A stretch of DNA of 49,696 bases, taken from assembly GCA_014621425.1 (NCBI GenBank), contig JAANBB010000302.1, forward strand, positions 1-49,696, read 5' to 3'. Source of the stretch: Cylindrodendrum hubeiense. Taxonomy: Eukaryota; Ascomycota; Sordariomycetes; Hypocreales; Nectriaceae. Each line of letters starts with the position of its first letter. The first letter of the stretch is position 1. Positions 9,709 through 21,684 of this stretch are shown piece after piece. The position numbers and the translations under genes were made by a program. The notes beneath the pieces are model-generated. The model saw nothing but the letters and a program-made list of their open reading frames with translations, was not told the origin of the DNA and searched no databases.

Positions 9709-12700
9709 GGTGGGATGGATATGTTGTTAAGCAGTCCCGGCCGGCGAGAGAGCGATCGAGTATTGATGGGGGGTTGGAGGCTCGGAGCCTGGTTGATGAT
9801 ACGGGTGTATTGTAATCGCGGGACGCGTTACAATGACACCGTAGAAGGGGTTTGATGAATTAGGAACTAGAGGAATGAGTGTTGGTAAGTGGGCAGGTGG
9901 TGAGGATCCGAGGGATCCGTGGGAACTATCAGGAACAAGGACGAACCTGTCGCGGACCCAACCAAACCCAGCCAGGTCTTGGTTGTTATTTTGGGCGGGG
10001 AGGAATTCCCACGGAGTGTCTCAGTTGAGGAATAAAGCCGAAAACCGATATCGAAGTGAACGCAGGCCCCGCTCAGGTGGTAAGTGCCCGTGGTGCCAAC
10101 TCAAGAACGAGAGGGAGAGTAAAAGCCGAAGCGAAAGCTGGAGCCGAAGCGAGGGCTGAAGCGAATGGAGGGATGGGGGAGCTTTGACGATGCGGTGGTG
10201 GAGAGACGACGTCGACAGATTGCAATCTCAAGCGAAGGGGAAAAGAGCGCCCAATCGAGAACAAAGAGACAGCCTAGAGCAAAAGCCAGATCCAGACCCC
10301 GGCCCAAGATTTCGTGTCACCCGCCAGCAGCAACCTGTCGGCCCACGAACGAACAAGGTGACGTCCCTTGCTACAGCCCAGTTCTATCACCTGTCATATT
10401 TTTCTGGTTGGTCGGGGCAGAGGTGGAGAGGTCCGCGGCAGAGCGGGAAAAGAGCCTTCTGCGTATTGCTTGGAAACTTGCTTGGTTGCTTGCCGCCAAC
10501 GAGAAGAGCGGATGGGCTGCGAGCTGGTAGATGCAGGCTGGCTATCGTACAGTACGCGGTGAGGGGCGAGTGAGTGATTGATGAGTCGAGGTGCCTCGTT
10601 TTTGAGACACGGAGCTTGTACGGAGTACGTAGCTACAGTAGTGTAGGCAGTGGCGGGTGATTTGCCCGATACGGAGATACACAGACGGGATGGACCGGTT
10701 GATGGATCGAGTAACCGGCAGCGCGGGATGGAGACTGCCGCGATGATAAAGGGCGGGGTGTTGAGGAGAAAGGCGAAGAGGAAAGCGATTGATGGGGCGA
10801 GGAATGCGATGAAGGCAATGAAAGGGAAGCAGGTAAAGAAGGAAGGAAGGAAGGATGGATGGAAGGAAAGAAGATAGAAGACAGAAGGCCGGCCGGCGGG
10901 AGGCAAGGAAGGAAGGAAGGAAGGAGAGGAGCAGCCGAGGAGGACAAGGAAGGAGGACCAGGAAGGAGGAAAGAGATGACGCCGCAAACCCGGCTTCGCT
11001 CCCCACGTACCTACGCAAGCCTCAACCACGGCGCCCACTTCGCCATTTTACCACTTCGTCAATTCACCCACTCACTACGCTGAACGAACGTGCCGGCAAT
11101 GCAGTGCGTTCAGGGCGCAGAATGGCCTGGTACTGGCCCCTCTCAAGCCAAAGCACAGGACACTGCGTCCAGAAACGGCAACGGCAGCAGCAAACCTTCG
11201 GTAGCGGCCGGGCAACTCCACTGCCTCGCACCAAGTACAGTAGCCCCCGTCGCCGGCCACTTATTGGAGCTCTCGTGTGGCCACTCTCCCCACTTTCTCA
11301 CCAGCGTCACCACTACCTGCAACTGACAAGCGTGATACTCGCGCAGCCAACCACAGCGCTCAGCACAGCTATTGCCCTCTGTCTTCAGCTCTCTCTTCAG
11401 CTCTCTCTCAAGCGGAGCGGAGAAAAGAAGGGGATGGTGCGTCTCGCATTAGCCTCTTACAGATTCGCTCCACGCAATGCTTCGGCTTCCCTCGTGGCTC
11501 GAGCATGCGTGCATGCGTGCATGGACATACATACGGGCCTCAAGCTTTCTCACCGGCGTCCAAGTCAAGCAAGCTTTGCCACTCCGCCGTCCACTGACGG
11601 GCAATGCCACACCCACTAACTAGTAGTTAATCATCTGTACCTCAGCGTCCGTCGCCCGCTGCCCGTCCTCCCCGTCGACGCCAGCCGAATGCGCATTCGG
11701 GCCGGGGTCCAGCCCAAGCTTGCGCCCCGAGTCCCCCGACGGCCACCAACCACGCTGATCTGCACTGGGGACACCTAGATTCCAGTGACCGCTTCGGCCC
11801 CCACATACCGTTGATCTCGCTCCACGGACTGACCTTCACCTGGACTCTCGGCAATTCATCAGTCAATCTATCGACCATGGCAATATGGGAACCACTTGGC
11901 AGTCGAAACAAGCATTGGAAACAACCCTCTCGACAAATGTTTCATCCTGCCACAGATTCGCAAAGGTTAAAGGCAGCGATCGCCAACGCTCAGGCCCGGT
12001 TGAGCCGATCAGATCTGCCCTGCCTGCATTGCATATGCATCCCCTTCTTCTGCCTGACGCGGTATATCTTACGCACTCGCTCCATCCTCTGCCAACGTAT
12101 ATACCTCTTCCTTTCCCTTCCTGGTGTATGACAAAGACGAAATACCCAAAAACGCCAATGCGGCGCGCATTCAGAATTCAACCACTGTGTGCGATGGGAT
12201 GCCATCTTCGTCTTCATGACGCATCAACTCATCAGCCCACGTAACTAGACGTGCCTTTTCAACCCTGGTCCTCCTCTAGATTGTATCCCAACTAGGAATT
12301 ATTGCCGAATTACTGACGCCCCCATCGAACCATATAGCAGTCGCGGCCCTGGAACCTTACTCTGTGATACGTCCTGGCGCAGCGGCATTTGCTAGCTCAA
12401 TGGTCTCGATTCCGTCCGGTGGACATCAGAGCCCTGGCGGCCGTCTAGCGCTTGGCTGGCGCCGTTCCCTTGTGGGGTTGCCGGAAACTTTGACCAGGCC
12501 GCGGCACTGGCAATGAAGCCATGGCGCCCGTGGTTGGTTGGATTCGGAATTGTCGAATTGCCCCCGGACATGGCACCGTCATCATTGAGATGATCTTGTT
12601 TAACCCCCGTGGCCAAGAAAGTTGTTGGCCTCCGCCTGCCCGTGAGCCTCATGTGCTTTACTTCACGTAACGAGCACCACCGCCTTAGCAGTCACAACAG

Positions 12701-12854
12701 CAGGGATCGAGTTTTGTTGCAAGGAGTGTCTATCAAAGCCTACGCAAGCTAACCGAGTTACGAAGCCAACTGTATAAGTACATCCAATTCGCCGTCTTTA
12801 TGAGATCGTCAGGGCTCAGCACGCCCCGGAGTCATCCATCATTGCCACATTAGC
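9709..12854. other. Large low-complexity intergenic region
   Basis: Over 3 kb without a credible gene. Frames on both strands are Ser/Pro/Leu- or Arg/Glu-rich shadows of purine-pyrimidine repeats. It includes GAAGCGA-type repeats near 10110-10160 and the GGAA tract near 10836-10978. Minus 12392-12652 (86 codons) has no recognisable motif. Confidence 0.4.
10836..10978. repeat. GGAA-rich purine tract
   Basis: Several runs of GGAA units (for example 10840-10855 and 10905-10925) are embedded in an almost pure purine plus strand with a short GGCCGGCC interruption near 10888. It is a polypurine-polypyrimidine microsatellite region. Confidence 0.8.
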
Positions 12855-14889
12855 TTAGTTGCAGGGGTAGTGTTCCGACTGGCCATAACTCTGGGCCTTT
12901 CTTCCCCAGTTGTTGTGAGCCTCGGCGGTGTTGCAAACGGGGAACCAGACCAGCCCGGCAGCTCGGATGTCGGATTCGCTGAGGCGGCTGAGCATATCCT
13001 CGTTGGCAAAATCCGTCGTCTCAGGGCGAGCACCGTTCGTGCGTCCGTTCGCAACCCAGGTGTTGTAGGCACTAAACATCATCAGCATCCTATTCGCCAA
13101 TTAAGAAGAGGTTGAAGACTTACGCGACAACGATATCCTCCTCAGTGACACCACCCCACTTGGTACCATCAAGCTCACCCAGCCCAGGGGGCGACTGGTA
13201 GTCATAACACTTGTAGCCAGTGAAAGGGTCCTCGAAAACACAAGTCGAGGTCCCAAAAGTTCCCATGAGATAGAAGCCCTCCTCAACACCATCGGGGCTG
13301 GTGATGCACCAGTGAGTAGCTCCCGAGGGAACATGGTCGGCACCTGTCTCGGCGCAAGGTTTCTCAGTCGCCACCAGGCTGCATAGGCTCAAGTCAGCGA
13401 CGCGGTTTTCATATCATAGTTGTAGGCCACTTTTAGGTAGCAGCGATAGATTAAGGAGACACTTACAACGGGTAGACTTCAGAGGAACCAACCTGCCAGG
13501 CGTATGGAATCAGCTGCCCATAGAGAGCTTTCTTGATGTGGCCATCTAGCTCCTCAGCAGAGAGGAGATCCAGGTCGGAGCCAGCAAATTTGCCCTCCAT
13601 GATGAGTTGCTTCAGCAAGTCGAGGTTGTCGTTGAGACCTAGAGGGTCGCCGCTGAAGATGTGCTGGTTGAGGAGATCTGCTGACTCGTGCCACGTCTCA
13701 ACCATGGCACCAATTCGCGTATCGAGTGTGTTTTGCGAAGTGAGCTTCGTGCCGCTATTCGTGAACACACATGTTAGCAATGTCATTTTAGGGCTACCCC
13801 AAAATTGAGGGTTCACTCACGCCTTAGTAGCATCCTTGGTGATAGTTGCACCGGCGCTGATCATATCCTTAGTCAAGGTCTCGACAGTGGCGAAGTTGTC
13901 GGCATTCTGGAACCAGTCCAACTTCTTAAAGACTGAGAAGGTGATACCACATTAGCAAGTTGTCTCTAAGGGATTCTTGCACCATTATTACATACCGGAC
14001 TTCCACATGGGAGCCATGATGGCTCCATAGCCGAGGGTTATCATGTCAAGAATGAGGGCAAGGCCCATACCCTCGCTAGGGATCGGGGCGAAGGTGTCTG
14101 AGAAGGTGCTCATGTCGAGACTAACGTCGGTGGCAGATCTGGAGAGTTGATCATACCAGTTCCAGATGATCTATTTCACAAGTCAGCCCACAGTCCTCCC
14201 ATGTTACCACCGAAGGCGGGATGGCATTTGCTTACGTTGTTGAGAGCGATGAAGGAGTTCAGCATAAGGTAGCCGCCGGGTCCATCGGCCGATGCGCAGC
14301 TCTCGAGGAAACTATCACAGCCATTACGGTCCACGAGAGTAGCACACTTCATGTTGGCGGGGCCACCGACATACTTGGCCATCTAAGCGAGAAGATGTTA
14401 GTAACGGTCACAATATTCATTCCTTGGGTGGTCGACGCACATATTCCGAAAAAGTCAAGCTCGTTCCGGTACCTTCACCCCCGAAAACCCTCTGCAAGCC
14501 GGTCCCACTGGCGCCTAGCCATGAGTTGAGAGCCTCCTCGAAGACAAAGTCGGTCTGAGCATTGTCCCAGAGAATGTTGCCAGCAGACTCGGTGTCCTCC
14601 GCGACCGAGCAGTCGATATCCTTCCAGTTAACCTCAACACAGGGACCGCTAGTGCAGCCAGCACCACACTTCTCGTCAGTCCATCCGCAGGTACCGCCGT
14701 TACAGCAGCTACAAGTAAGTTAGCAAGGTTGTCCTATGACAGGTTGTCGTCTCATGATCCGGAGGGGGTGGCTTGCCTGCCGTCTGCGCACTCGCCGTCG
14801 AGACACGAGGCGCCGAGGACGTTCCGAGCGAGGATACCGCTAGGAAAAGCGGCGAGCAAGGTAATCAGGGTGCTCTTAATGGGTGCCAT
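12855..14889 (-). CDS. Secreted chitin-binding-like protein with chitinase (killer-toxin type) C-terminal module, no GH18
   Basis: Eight predicted exons: 14889-14777, 14708-14441, 14382-14236, 14170-13996, 13932-13821, 13754-13467, 13378-13124 and 13071-12855. They give 524 aa with an unbroken frame. Residues 1-21 form a signal peptide. Residues about 30-57 form a Cys-dense segment (CCNGGTCGW, then CGAGCTSGPC) resembling the second half of a hevein/CBM18 module. The rest matches in style the region after GH18 in fungal subgroup C (killer-toxin-like) chitinases: DRNGCDS, YLMLNSFIALNN, a long helical middle, Cys pairs near the end and a final HYPCN. No GH18 DxxDxDxE motif is present, so catalysis is not expected. 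Intron 1 uses a GC-AG border (AG|GCAAGC), which joins Ser-Cys-Cys correctly. A TATA box lies 75 bp upstream. Alternatives are a truncated chitinase or an independent secreted binding protein. Confidence 0.75.
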
Positions 14890-17800
14890 TGTGATTTATT
14901 AATGAGCTTGATGCTTGAGTGACAACTGGTTCCCTCGAGGAGCTTTGGGTGGCTGCCCGCCTTCTTATATATCGCCATGCTTGGGCCCATGGTCCTAGAG
15001 TCTAACACCACCTCACTCTTCTCAGACCTAGCGAGGTAGCTTTCATCCCAACATCCAAAAACAGACAAGAAACCACACTAACAAGCATAATCCCCATATC
15101 CGCTGAGATGGACTTTTAGTACATACGTAGTACACTCCGTAGACAGCTGATGGGAAGTTGCAAGGACTATCAACAAGGATGGTTATAGGGCGTGCGAGAG
15201 CTGGCCGACCCACAGTATGCACCCTTTCAAGGAAATCGCCAACCTTGTCATCTTTTGATGCATAAGGTCAGGACCTGTCGATCCTGATTCTACCTAAATA
15301 GTAAAGTTGAAACAAGCAAGGCCGGGGGTGGTGCAGATGCGCCAGTATCCACAACCCCAGAGGATTCTCCCTCTGCATCGAGGGATCTTAGTGTGTGCAT
15401 TCTAAAGTATTGGCGCTTGAAAAATATCTAAAGCAGCCAATTGCGAGATCCAGAATGGTCTGACTCTCACGATGGTATTAAGAAGGATGGCAACCGGAAA
15501 ATGTCGTCTCAATCCAGCACACTGCATGCAAGACTCAGCCTGCATGTTCCTTCCAACACACCGAAGGGCTCGTTTGGTGTACCGACAACCCGAAAAAAGC
15601 ACAGCCTACAAAAACGAAGGATTCCATGGCCGGTTTTGTGTGGCTCCAGCTCCTTGGTTCAGCAACTCTAGAGACGCTCGGGTGTTTGGACGTTGGACGT
15701 TCCTAGGCGCCTAGATTGGTGTAAGCCAATACTCCACCTTCAGCCGCCCACGTGGGCTCTCCCGTCAAACCACCCAACTCTCCTTCATATAAGCTCATTG
15801 ATCTCGCAGCGTGCAACGACTGGCTGAAATACGCATATTCATCCTCCGGGGCTCATCAACGATGTCTAAATGTCACCAGCGGGCACGAGTAACATGTTAG
15901 CATCCTGTAATACACTACTATCCAGACTTTGAAAGAGCGGACAGCCCACGAAGGTCCTCTGTCGCTAGGTGACTTATAACGTCGCTTGCCCTCTGTATTG
16001 GAGCTGGTTCCACCGAGTTTTTCGTGAGAAGAGGTTGCGGTCTAGTTCAAGTCCAGCTGTTGCAAACTGCCCTGTTGTAGGTGCGCCTCAATCGTGCAGC
16101 AACCAAAATATCGATGGTAGCCACAGCAGCTGCATTGCTGCGCCGCCAACCTCTGACCACGTCTGCCCATGCCATCTCGAGTATTTGTGGGACGCAGGAT
16201 TTCCCGCTAAGACGAACTTATGGTTGTGGATATGTGCATCTACCGAGAGGACAGTGCGCCCTGAATGAACCTGTGTTGGTTCGCTGATGTTCCAGTGTCT
16301 TGTCTGTGTGCCCACTTGATCAGCTGCAGCGGCAGGGTTCATTGCATGTCTCCTGTTTGGGGGCCATTTCGGCATACGCGGATATTGCGAGACCCGGGTC
16401 AGTGAGGCCCATGACTGGGTATGTCAGATAACAGAGCCTGGCTAATTTAAGCATACCGCACAACACTATGTGAGTGATGGCGGCTGTGCAGTCAGTGATA
16501 TTGGGTAAGTGTTTCAGCCTTGCACCACCATGGATGGCTCTCTCCATAGGCATCACCATCAGCGAGACCTCGCCATCTCCGGGTATTAAATCTAACCCTC
16601 TGGTTGGTGTATCTGCGTGGAGTTATTGATGCAGTAGTAACACATGAAAACTCACAAGGGGCAACGACACGGTCTTGCCGCGTGGACCGTACAATATTGG
16701 TCCGACCCCATAACATCGATATCTCGAATAGAGCATTGACTAACCTCATGAAGAGCCGTTGAGGAGGATTCCACCTCATGATCAACGTCTGGTTCTTACA
16801 GTTAATTCCGCCGGGAATTAGCGGTGCGACTCCCACACTTGCTCCATTCTCTGTTTAACCAAACCCTACAATGCCAGTTACGAACCTTGAACCAGGGAAG
16901 GTGTCGCCCGTCAAATGCCTAGCATGTAAGGTCGTTGGGGGCCATGTTCCGGTCGATCTAAAGCCCCTGCGAAGGATTGGGGTATAACCAAAAGGCTGGC
17001 CGGTATTGCTCCCGATCCGGGGCCTCGTAAGGCCAGGCTGCACGAAGGATCCCGCCAGATCCTGGTCCATACTAATTTCGAAGCAGGGCCTGACCCGTAC
17101 CTTTTCCGCACGTGGAACGTCGTGCTTCTCTGACTGGGCCAGGTCTTCGTAGGATGGAGAGTTCCGCCCAGTCTTTGGCTCTATAACGTTGGATTGAAGG
17201 ATTCGGCGCCTGGGCTAGACCATGCAACGAGGTGAGAATAGCTGTGGAAACCAAGGATGGCTAATTGGCGAGGGGGCCTAAAGGCTGGAGTTATGCATAG
17301 GATATGGGTTGGCTGAAAGATGCAGACCGAAAATCCGCTGGTTACCGACGTCTCCGACAGGATGAGGGACGCTGCAACAAGGTGTCTGAGGTTAAGGTTG
17401 TCAGGAAGCTTACTGCAGCCTGTGAGATATTCAGAGCACGGCATCTTTCTCCCAAGAAGCCAGAATAGGAAGCCTGACAACATTCTACGCCCCGGACGTA
17501 AGCTGAGTTATATATTCTTTACTTGTTTGGATACCGACTGGATTCCCTTCCTAACATCCAAGGCTTCACTAAGTTGGTTTGTTGCCGAGTCTGTTAAGCC
17601 CAAGTCATCACAACACATTCACTCACAAAAAGAAAACAGGGAATATTCACAGTCGTTCATATGGGCAAGTTTGTTGGAATACATGTGTCAATTATTCGAG
17701 ATGTAGTAACCATGATACTGCAATTTTCTTTCCCTTAACTCCTATCCGGGTTTCCACACCACCAAGAATTGGATCCACTCCCTCCGCACGGCAGACAAGA

Positions 17801-18628
17801 CGAAAGTCTCAGGCAAGTTGAAACACAAGCCAAAAACGGGAACACAAAACGCCAGCGGAACGAAGACGCAGGTGCAGTTGCGAGGCGCAGCATACATGCA
17901 TAGAGAAGAAGAGAAACCAGCTTGCACAATTGTGTTCAAGGACCAGAGATGCCCATGGTTCAGGGCCATGCTTGATGGATGAAAACGGGAGACAGAGGAA
18001 CAGTTCAGTACCTAAGTTCCGCCGTGGTCGCTTGGAGACTCCGAGGCGTACGCTCAAGTCAGTCATGAAGCCAATCAAGAAGTTGGTTTCACTTCCCCAA
18101 GCACACCACGGGGCAGGGAGTTGCAAATGAGTTTCAAGATGTACGACATGTCCACAGACAAGCTGGCATCAGAAGTCGGCAAGGAAATCATCAAGACGTC
18201 AAGTCGTGAGCTGTAGCTGGCATCCCCAAGTTCATGCGTAAAGTTTGGAATGTCGAGACGAGAAGAGGCCAATGCCCCTGTCCATAAAGGCTTCAAGCAT
18301 CTGCTCGCGCTCTCGGCTCATACGAAAGCAATGAAGGCAAAAAAGCAGAACAACCTTGGATGGCGCTCTCGCATTGGCACCTCAGTATTAATGTCGTAAA
18401 GCGGTCGAGTCAAAGGATATACGTTAATCAAAGCAGGCGGACCTTGAGTCGAAAGGATCCTCAAGAAATGAAATGGGGGAATGCTGTACAGTCGTGGATT
18501 CTGCAAGGATGTCATGTGTTGCTGGGCAGAATGTCAGAAGCACAAGGCGACGTCAATCAAACCAGGCCATCTTGGATGGTGCTCAGTCCGCGGAACAGGC
18601 GGACGAGAGCTCTATCAAAGTCACCTAA
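14890..18628. other. Large intergenic region, 3.7 kb
   Basis: No gene is recognised. The first 80 bp hold the promoter of the secreted protein. Minus-strand frames around 16088-16836 and 17181-17483 are short, fragmentary and without known motifs. A palindromic CCTAGGCGCCTAG lies near 15702-15714. The region could contain decayed sequence, but I cannot name it. Confidence 0.4.
14964..14971 (-). promoter_or_regulatory. TATA box of the secreted chitin-binding-like gene
   Basis: On the minus strand this reads TATATAAG, 75 bp before the ATG at 14889. It is the same octamer found before the glycosyltransferase. Confidence 0.6.
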
Positions 18629-20561
18629 TCATGAAAGCGTGCGATCGCCGCTGAGGAAGACATCACGGTGCTCCAGGTGCCGGGCCCCGGCAGGAGGAGC
18701 GTCTCCGCCCTGTTGTTGCTGGTACATCAGAGACTGGTACCAAAGGGCAACGTAGTTCTGGTAGCCACCATCTAGTCTTTGTCAGTATCTCAGTCCGGTT
18801 CTGGGTCAAAAGGTCGCCTACATTGCGCATATGGGTCCTGCCCATCTGTTGCAGCAGCTGGAGGAGCTTGGTTAGTAGCAGCACTGGGTCCCTGCTGGGA
18901 GTAGTTGTTTCGGTCAGAATCATGATGACTGCGTCCGCCGCCGCCACCACCACCTCCACCACCACCACGGCCTCCGCCACTGCCCTTCTGGCGCTGTCGA
19001 ATCGTTAGTTATCGGTATACAGGCATCAGAGGAGCAACGGATACATACCACTGCTTCGACCTTCTCGTCAATGGCCAGCTTAGCCCGAGCGATACTATCG
19101 CGCGAACCAATCAGGGCAATCTCCCTCTGAACCTCGCCAGGGCCCGACGACTGCGCAACATTGATCTTACATCCAGTGACATTCTGCATCTCACGGATAG
19201 TCTCGCCACCCTTGCCGATGATCATACCTACGGCATCAGAAGGCACATAGACAGCGTCGTTGATCTTGTCCGGGCCTCCAGCTCCTCCCATATCACGAGG
19301 AGGGGCGTCACTCCGACCACCAGGTGGTCCTCCCATTCCTCCACCACTAGGAGCAGGAGCTCCTCCACCACCTCCCATCTTCTTGATGGCGGGCGGGGCA
19401 TCACCTCGGCTGTCACTATCGACAATTTCCATGATAAAGTCCTTGGCTCGAGCGGCCGCTTCGCGAGTACCAATCAGGTTGACGGGTCGGAGTCCGTTGA
19501 CGCTCTTAGATTCACCGACAATGTTGATGTGGCATCCTGATCGTTCCTGGAGATCCCGAATGGTTTCGCCTCCACGACCAATAATCAGACCGACCGTGCG
19601 ATCGGGCACCATGATCTGCATGTGGTCCTCGCCCTCCCGGAGAGCCGTTGCGCCGCCCTTGTTAGGATCACGGGGCTTTTCATTGGTGCGATTCAGCGCG
19701 CCCATTCCGCTGTCCTCGATGATACGGTTAATGGCTTCCTTCACTTCGGCCCGACGATTTCGAGGGCCGGTGATTTTGCATTGACGGAAAGGGCCACCAT
19801 CAGTTGCAGCAAGGAACTGAACACGGCAGTTCGACTCGGCCTCGATCCGACGAAGATTCTCTCCCTGTCGGCCAATAATAAGGCCAACCAGGCTGGATTC
19901 GATCTGGATGGTTTCCGAGTTGTCGTCGCCTCCTCCACCTCGAAGAGGAGACCTCTCTCGTCCGTTTCCTCCACGAGGGGAGAAGGCACGATCACGCGGG
20001 GCGGGAGAGAAGGATCGCTCACGACCATAATTCCGTGCAGATCCTCCACGGTCGGCACGGCGCTCATCTCTATAAGGATTCACCCCGTCGCGGAACTCGT
20101 CTCGGGCTGGTGATCGTGATCTGGATCGTTGGTAGGATCGGTCGGGGCCTCTCGATTCGGGGGCGTAGACGAGGGGGCGGTCATACGAGGCAACGCCCTT
20201 CTCAGCGGCGTAGGCCTTGGCCTGGGCAATCGCATCGGCAATGCTAACAGTTCCAGAGTTGACTGGGCGAATGGCGCTCAAGTCGACGTTTCCACTGGAC
20301 GCAGGTGCAGGCAGCCCACCGAGGGCGCCATAGCTGGGAGCACCGGGGACGGGCTGGTAGCTAGGAGCGGGTTGGCCTGGGGCTGACGGAGGAGGATACG
20401 CCTGACTGGCAGGACCAGGCGGTGTCTGTGAAGGGGTCGAAGCCGGTGGTCGCTGGGACGCTGAAGTCAAAGTTAGCAGATGCCTTTTGTTCCCAAGTGT
20501 GTCGCAGCAACTTACCCAATGCGGCCAGGATACTCTGGATATCGGGGCGTTGTTCCGCCAT
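18629..20561 (-). CDS. Triple KH-domain RNA-binding protein (FUBP/KSRP-like)
   Basis: Predicted exons 20561-20516, 20460-19049, 18993-18822 and 18771-18629 give 590 aa. The N-terminus MAEQRPDIQSILAAL is followed by a Pro-rich linker and an Arg/Ser-rich stretch (RSRSRSPA). Three KH domains follow, each with the GxxG nucleic-acid loop: GLIIGRQGE near 212, GLIIGRGGE near 310 and GMIIGKGGE near 432. A Gly-rich RGG-like tract is read across the exon 2-3 junction. The tail contains YGGYQNYVALWY, formed by joining exons 3 and 4, and QQQQ. KH proteins of this layout bind single-stranded U-rich RNA or DNA and act in mRNA processing or stability, mainly in the nucleus. It is divergent from HAS1, 1.1 kb apart. 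Ending exon 4 at the TGA at 18629 is the simplest reading; a further 3' intron cannot be excluded. Confidence 0.9.
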
Positions 20562-21684
20562 CGCTATCACTTATTGAGTGAGTGCGACGAGAAAAACGAC
20601 GTCTGGATTCGATGATGTTGGGCTGTGAGTGCGAGAGTCGGTCGAACGAGGAGCAACGGCGCAGAGAGCAAGAGCTAGGCGGTATGTGCGGTAAGTTTTC
20701 GCGGCCCGCAGGGACGTACGAAGGCGACAGCGATCAGAAAGCCGTCGAGATGGTAAATGTTGCGATGTGGAGGCTGACGCAGTGATCACAATTTTCGTCG
20801 TCGAGGTGGGAGTCCAGATGTTTGCGCCACGCTCACACAAAGGACTTTCAGGTGATCACGTGTGGCAGACGTGACAGACGTGACAAACGAATCACTCAGA
20901 GCAATACAAGCTGACACAGCGACGCAAAGAACTAGCTGCCCGCGTCAACAAGAGATTTTCAAATAAGTTGAGGCGCACTGAGACGAGGAAACTCGAGTCG
21001 GAAGAAATGGTTGAGGTGACCCAGGCCTTCTTGGTGCCAAACAGGACGCCGCTTTTTTTTCCGAGGGGCGTGACCCGGCGCTATACCCAACTTGGAATCG
21101 ATTACACTGCGACGCGCATAATTATGGCCCCGTCAACCTTCTGGATCACTTTTTTCTATTCCATCGATTTGGAACGTGCCCTGAATATGGGCGTGGCTGG
21201 TAGGCACACATTCGGGACAATATCAAAACCAACCCTCACTTCCCGCTCATGTTATTGTTGGTTGTTTAGACAGCTTCTTAAATGGCATGACCTGACAATG
21301 CCTGTATTCTCAAAAGTCTGGTTGGCATCCAGCACCGCCACTTGCGGCAAAGCACCAGCCTCACTTATCCCCCGGTAATCACCTGATGTACGAACAGCCT
21401 TCTCAGGGTCCAAGTGAAAGCGGCCCTGGCGCTAGACTTGATCAGTCAAGCCTCAGAGAAGCATTTGCCGTAGACCCACTCCGGCTGTGAGAAGAATCTC
21501 TTGTTGCAACTGTCTACTGATTATTCGCCAGGAGCTTCGGAGCAGGAACAACTACAGCTCCGTTATCGGCAGCGGTCCTCAGACTTTTTTTTCCGCGATA
21601 AGAAAATTTCCCAGCATTGAGCGCCGCCCAGTCGACCGATCGACCGCCGCAGCATCCACCACTCAGCAAACCACTACAGCCAAG
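20562..21684. other. Divergent promoter region between the KH gene and HAS1
   Basis: A 1.1 kb spacer between two divergent RNA-related genes. Near 20860-20890 GTGACAGACGTGACA-type direct repeats occur (GACGTGACA twice). A frame at 20968-21378 has no ATG start and no motif. Immediately before HAS1 the sequence is rich in ACCACT/CAGCA, as expected of a leader. Confidence 0.5.

Noticed and set aside
10394..11038. 214-codon minus-strand Ser/Pro/Leu-rich frame.
   Set aside because: It is the translation of the GGAA/TTCC repeat tract; composition is dictated by the repeat.
16088..16836. Cluster of overlapping minus-strand frames that might be a decayed gene.
   Set aside because: No motif of any known family could be recognised and frames are short; no basis to call a pseudogene.
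20968..21378. 136-codon plus-strand frame between the KH gene and HAS1.
   Set aside because: It has no ATG start, no motif, and lies in the divergent promoter region.
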